DNA from: Rhizobiales bacterium PAR1
GTDB taxonomy: Bacteria; Pseudomonadota; Alphaproteobacteria; Rhizobiales; Beijerinckiaceae
Assembly: GCA_002256205.1 (NCBI GenBank)
Contig: NKIW01000004.1
Location: 387,802-451,801 of the forward strand
Reading direction: 5' to 3'
DNA length: 64,000 nt
Part shown: positions 61,300-64,000 of the stretch, piece after piece
Layout: the number at the start of each line of letters is the position of its first letter
Numbering within the stretch: position 1 is the stretch's first letter
The notes under the pieces: generated by a model
The model's input: the letters and a program-made list of their open reading frames with translations, nothing else
Database searches by the model: none
What the model was told of the DNA's origin: nothing
Made by a program: the position numbers and the translations under genes

Positions 61300-62072
61300 G
61301 TGCGCGGGTCTTGCGCCTGCTTCTCGTTGCGATAGCCGCGCTGATCACGCCTCCGGCTGTGGCAGAGGAACTGGTGCTGGCCCTGTCGACCCGTGAGGTC
61401 GCCATCACCTCAACTTATACCGGTGCGGAAATCACCGTTTTCGGCGCCATCGAGCGCGATGCCAGCACTCTGACCCGCACGGGAACTTACGATATCGTCG
61501 CCAATGTTCAGGGGCCAGCGGGTGAAATCGTCATCCAGCGCAAGGGGAAATTCGGGCCGATCTGGCTCACCGACAACCGCCGGCGCTATGCGAAAATCCC
61601 GCTGTTCTTCTCCACCCTGACCGCGCGCCCGCTCGCCAATGTGGTGGATGAAAACACCCGCGAGCGCCTCAAGCTCGGGCTGGAATATTACCTGCCGGGC
61701 AATGCCAACCCGCAAGGCGAGAAAGACATCGAGGAATTCGCCTTCCGCAATGCACTGCTGCGCCTTAGGCGCGAGGAAGGCGGACTGATCGAGGACGACA
61801 AGGCGGTGACGATGATCCGCCCCAATCTGTTCACGGCCAAGATTTCCCTCCCCGCCAAGGCACCAACCGGCCTTTATCTGATCAATCTCTCGATCCTCTC
61901 GGAGGGCGTTCCGCTGAAGACGGCGCAGGCAGGCTTCGTGGTGCGCAAGGTCGGGTTCGACGCCTTCGTTGCCAATGCGGCGCGCTTTGACGCCTGGATC
62001 TACGCGCTCTTCACGGTGATCATGGCCGTCTTGCTGGGTTGGGTTGCGAACGTTGTCTTCCGCAAGGATTGA
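61296..62072 (+). CDS. TIGR02186-family membrane-anchored protein
   Basis: The 258-residue protein has a signal peptide (VLRLLLVAIAALITPPAVAE), a beta-rich periplasmic domain (LALSTREVAITSTYTGAEIT, GAIERD, RKGKFGPIWLTDNRRRYAKI) and a C-terminal membrane segment (WIYALFTVIMAVLLGWVANV). This is the layout of the TIGR02186 family, which typically accompanies TauE/SafE exporters in alphaproteobacteria. Function is unknown. Its ATG overlaps the exporter stop (ATGA), and its own stop abuts the convergent pdeM stop with no gap. Confidence 0.82.
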   Translation: MSARVLRLLLVAIAALITPPAVAEELVLALSTREVAITSTYTGAEITVFGAIERDASTLTRTGTYDIVANVQGPAGEIVIQRKGKFGPIWLTDNRRRYAKIPLFFSTLTARPLANVVDENTRERLKLGLEYYLPGNANPQGEKDIEEFAFRNALLRLRREEGGLIEDDKAVTMIRPNLFTAKISLPAKAPTGLYLINLSILSEGVPLKTAQAGFVVRKVGFDAFVANAARFDAWIYALFTVIMAVLLGWVANVVFRKD

Positions 62073-62783
62073 TCACGTCAAGGCAGCAAGGGGAACGGTC
62101 TGAAGCCTGTCGCGGCACAGCAGGAATGCGCGAGCGTCAGGCTCCTCGAACCAGCGCGCAATCAGCGGATCGGTCACCCCGATACCCCCTGTGAGCGCGC
62201 CGAAGGCCGGCATCAGCAGCCGCTGCCCCGAGAGCACAAAGCATTTGCGACGTTGCCGCCCGGCACGGGTCGCAAGGCTTGCAACGGGATGGAGGTGGCC
62301 GACCATTTCCGTCGCGCCATCCGCCACCGGAGCATGACGCAAAGTAATGCCCTCCAGCATCATCTCCGGCGCGCAGCGCCCCGGCAGATCAAGCGGCAAC
62401 TCGGGATCGTGATTACCCGCGATCCAGTTCAGTTCCGCTGCTCTGGCGAGGCCTTCGATCAGGCCTATTGCCGCACTATTTTCCGCCAGCACATGATGGC
62501 GCGAATGGAAACTGTCGCCCAACAGAACGAGGCGTCGCGGCAAGAATTCCTGTGTGACACGCGTGAGGCGTCGCAGGGATTCCAGTGTCTCGTAAGGCGG
62601 GAGCATCTGCCCCCGTGCGGCAAAGGCGGTCGCCTTTTCGAGGTGGAGATCGGCCACGACAAGCGTTCCGGTTCCGCCATGAAAGGCCACACCCGCCGGA
62701 TGAAGCAGGAGATCGGCGCCAGCAAGGGTGCAGGGCGTGCAGGTGGGTGCCGCAGAACGACGCGCGAGGGCCTGTCCGATCAT
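62073..62783 (-). CDS. pdeM: ligase-associated DNA damage response endonuclease PdeM
   Basis: The 236-residue metallophosphoesterase has VVADLHLEKATAFAARGQML, LLGDSFHSRHH, WIAGNHDPELP, GITLRHAP and EMVGHLHPVASL, giving the metal-binding Asp, His and Asn set. PdeM is a nuclease that belongs to a conserved bacterial repair set with an Lhr-like helicase, an ATP-dependent ligase and an exonuclease. The ATG at 62783 overlaps the helicase stop by four bases (ATGA); an upstream in-frame ATG at 62804 sits too close to its own AGGAGG. Confidence 0.92.
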   Translation of the reverse strand: MIGQALARRSAAPTCTPCTLAGADLLLHPAGVAFHGGTGTLVVADLHLEKATAFAARGQMLPPYETLESLRRLTRVTQEFLPRRLVLLGDSFHSRHHVLAENSAAIGLIEGLARAAELNWIAGNHDPELPLDLPGRCAPEMMLEGITLRHAPVADGATEMVGHLHPVASLATRAGRQRRKCFVLSGQRLLMPAFGALTGGIGVTDPLIARWFEEPDARAFLLCRDRLQTVPLAALT

Positions 62784-64000
62784 AGACTTCCCATCGGTTC
62801 GCATGCCTCCTGCATCAGCCGTTCCGCTTCCTCCGCAATCATTGCATCCCCCGCTTCGCCATAAACAGGTTCGCGGCCGATTTCGAGCAGGATCGGCACG
62901 GCAAGTGGAGAAACCCGCTCCAAGCTGTGATGCACGATCCGCCCCCGAATACGCATCAGGAGATCGGACAGGCGACGCAGGTCCATCAGACCGGTCGCCG
63001 CGTCGGCGCGTGCGGCCTTCAGCAGGATATGATCAGGCTCGTGGCGACGCAGCACGTCGTAGATGAGATCGGTCGAGATCGTCACGGCGCGCGCCTTCTT
63101 CTCCATGCCGGGAAAGCGGCGTTCGATCAGTCCCGCGATCACTGCACAATGGCGAAAAGAGCGCTTCATCAAAGCGCTTTCCGCGAGCCAGTCTTCAAGA
63201 TCATCACCGAGCATATCGGCATCGAAGAGGTCGATCAGGAACCTCGGCTCGCGGGTGAGTTTCAATTGCGGATCGCCGAGCATCCAGACGGCGATGGCAT
63301 AATCATTGGCGACGAAGCCGAGTGGTTTGAGCCCAGCGCGTTCGAGACGCCGGGTCAGCAGCATCCCCAGCGTCTGATGCGCGAGCCGCCCCTCGAAGGG
63401 ATACGCCACGAGATAATGCCGCCCCGAGCGGGGAAAGGTCTCAATCAGGAGATCATCTCTCTCGGGCAGGCCGGACTTATCCCGCTGGAGGCCGAGCCAT
63501 TCAGCAACCTGTTCCGGCAAATGTTTCCAGTCGGAAGGGGTGGCCAGCATTGAGCGGACGCGCCGCGCCAGATGCGTCGAAAGCGGGAATTTTCCGCCCG
63601 CATAGGAGGGGATCATCGGGTCGCGCCCTGTCGCACGCGAAGCGACAACGCGGTCTTCCAGCAACCCCTCGAACTTCAGGACTTCGCCCGCGAAGACAAA
63701 GGTATCGCCCGGCGTCAGGCCCTCAGCGAAATATTCCTCGATTTCACCGAGCAGGCGCCCGTAGCGCAAGGCGCCGCTTTTCGCGCCACCGAGATGCACC
63801 TTGAGCATGGTCGCTTCGACAATCGTGCCGATGTTCATGCGATAGGCCTGCGCGATCCGCGCATTGGCAATCCTGAGGCGCCCGTCCTTGTCCGCCTTGA
63901 TCTTCGCGAAGCGGTCATAGGCTTTGAGCGCATAGCCGCCGTCGGTCGCAAAGGCGAGAACGCGGTCGAAGTCCTCACGCCCAAGGCTGGCGAAGGGGGC
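62780..64000 (-). CDS. ligase-associated DNA damage response DEXH-box helicase (Lhr-like), C-terminal part, cut by window edge
   Basis: The frame is open from the right window edge to the stop at 62780, about 406 residues, so this is the C-terminal part of a larger gene. The visible part begins FASLGREDFDRVLAFATDGG and reads through RMNIGTIVEATMLKVHLG, GEIEEYFAEGLTPGDTFVFA, GGKFPLSTHLARRVRSML and GRHYLVAYPFEGRLAHQTLG. This is the Lhr-core winged-helix and beta-barrel region of repair-associated helicases. The helicase motor motifs lie outside the window. It is translationally coupled to pdeM. Confidence 0.92.
   Translation of the reverse strand, partial: APFASLGREDFDRVLAFATDGGYALKAYDRFAKIKADKDGRLRIANARIAQAYRMNIGTIVEATMLKVHLGGAKSGALRYGRLLGEIEEYFAEGLTPGDTFVFAGEVLKFEGLLEDRVVASRATGRDPMIPSYAGGKFPLSTHLARRVRSMLATPSDWKHLPEQVAEWLGLQRDKSGLPERDDLLIETFPRSGRHYLVAYPFEGRLAHQTLGMLLTRRLERAGLKPLGFVANDYAIAVWMLGDPQLKLTREPRFLIDLFDADMLGDDLEDWLAESALMKRSFRHCAVIAGLIERRFPGMEKKARAVTISTDLIYDVLRRHEPDHILLKAARADAATGLMDLRRLSDLLMRIRGRIVHHSLERVSPLAVPILLEIGREPVYGEAGDAMIAEEAERLMQEACEPMGSL

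Noticed and set aside
1-64000. tRNA, rRNA, riboswitch, insertion sequence or prophage genes
   Set aside because: None was recognised on either strand by eye. A covariance-model search could still find a small RNA in the larger gaps (42094-42396, 55766-55987, 56183-56442).

Overview
The window is high-GC, densely packed chromosomal DNA from an alphaproteobacterium, most likely of the order Hyphomicrobiales (Rhizobiales). Pointers to this are the many solute-binding-protein transporters, a PodJ/Sel1-type polarity protein, a CtrA-type TTAA-N7-TTAA box, a symporter-PAS hybrid kinase, a short simple flagellin, the PdeM/Lhr-like repair pair, and a degenerate intergenic palindrome like those of rhizobia. 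No tRNA, rRNA, IS element, prophage or CRISPR array was recognised. It looks like the genome of a metabolic generalist living on many small organic acids.

Region by region. (1) 1-11838: a divergent TRAP binding-protein gene (cut by the window edge), an IclR regulator and a collinear CoA-ester operon: thiolase, acyl-CoA ligase, tandem-PPC/DUF296 protein, mesaconyl-C4-CoA-hydratase-like protein, acyl-CoA dehydrogenase and class III CoA-transferase. A complete TRAP carboxylate transporter (dctPQM) follows. A class I fumarase/mesaconase-type hydratase converges on it (11835-13334). Together these suggest uptake and CoA-dependent breakdown of a dicarboxylate or branched C5 acid. (2) 13460-18142: an isoquinoline-oxidoreductase-like molybdenum hydroxylase pair joined to soxX, soxY, soxZ and soxA. 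No soxB or soxCD is present, and SoxY has an unusual tail. (3) 25981-18215, minus strand: a peptide-type ABC importer with fused ATPases, an acetylpolyamine-amidohydrolase-like deacetylase and an aldehyde dehydrogenase, probably one operon. (4) 26181-30753: a carbamoylase/allantoate-amidohydrolase-type enzyme and a sugar-type ABC importer without an ATPase gene. (5) 30846-39255: SDR and GntR genes facing a branched-chain-type ABC importer whose permease and two ATPases are fused in one chain, then a CRYL1-like 3-hydroxyacid dehydrogenase and a beta-keto-acid cleavage enzyme. This reads as import, oxidation and cleavage of a beta-hydroxy acid.

(6) 39328-48914: AbrB-type membrane protein with an aminotransferase, mscL, a large symporter-sensor hybrid kinase, a copper-handling trio (DUF2946-like, PCuAC, SCO), a DsbA-fold isomerase and a hot-dog thioesterase. 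(7) 49064-54399: a fatty-acid beta-oxidation set (FadB/J-like, thiolase, acyl-CoA dehydrogenase). (8) 54602-60246: flagellin, a 64-residue unknown, and the PodJ-like protein. (9) 60373-64000: TauE/SafE exporter with its TIGR02186 partner, then pdeM and the end of the Lhr-like helicase gene.

A recurring architectural feature is that all four complete binding-protein genes are separated from the next permease gene by a strong hairpin, which fits unequal expression of binding protein and membrane parts. Function assignments rest on motifs and context read by eye. Substrates of the operons are inferences.
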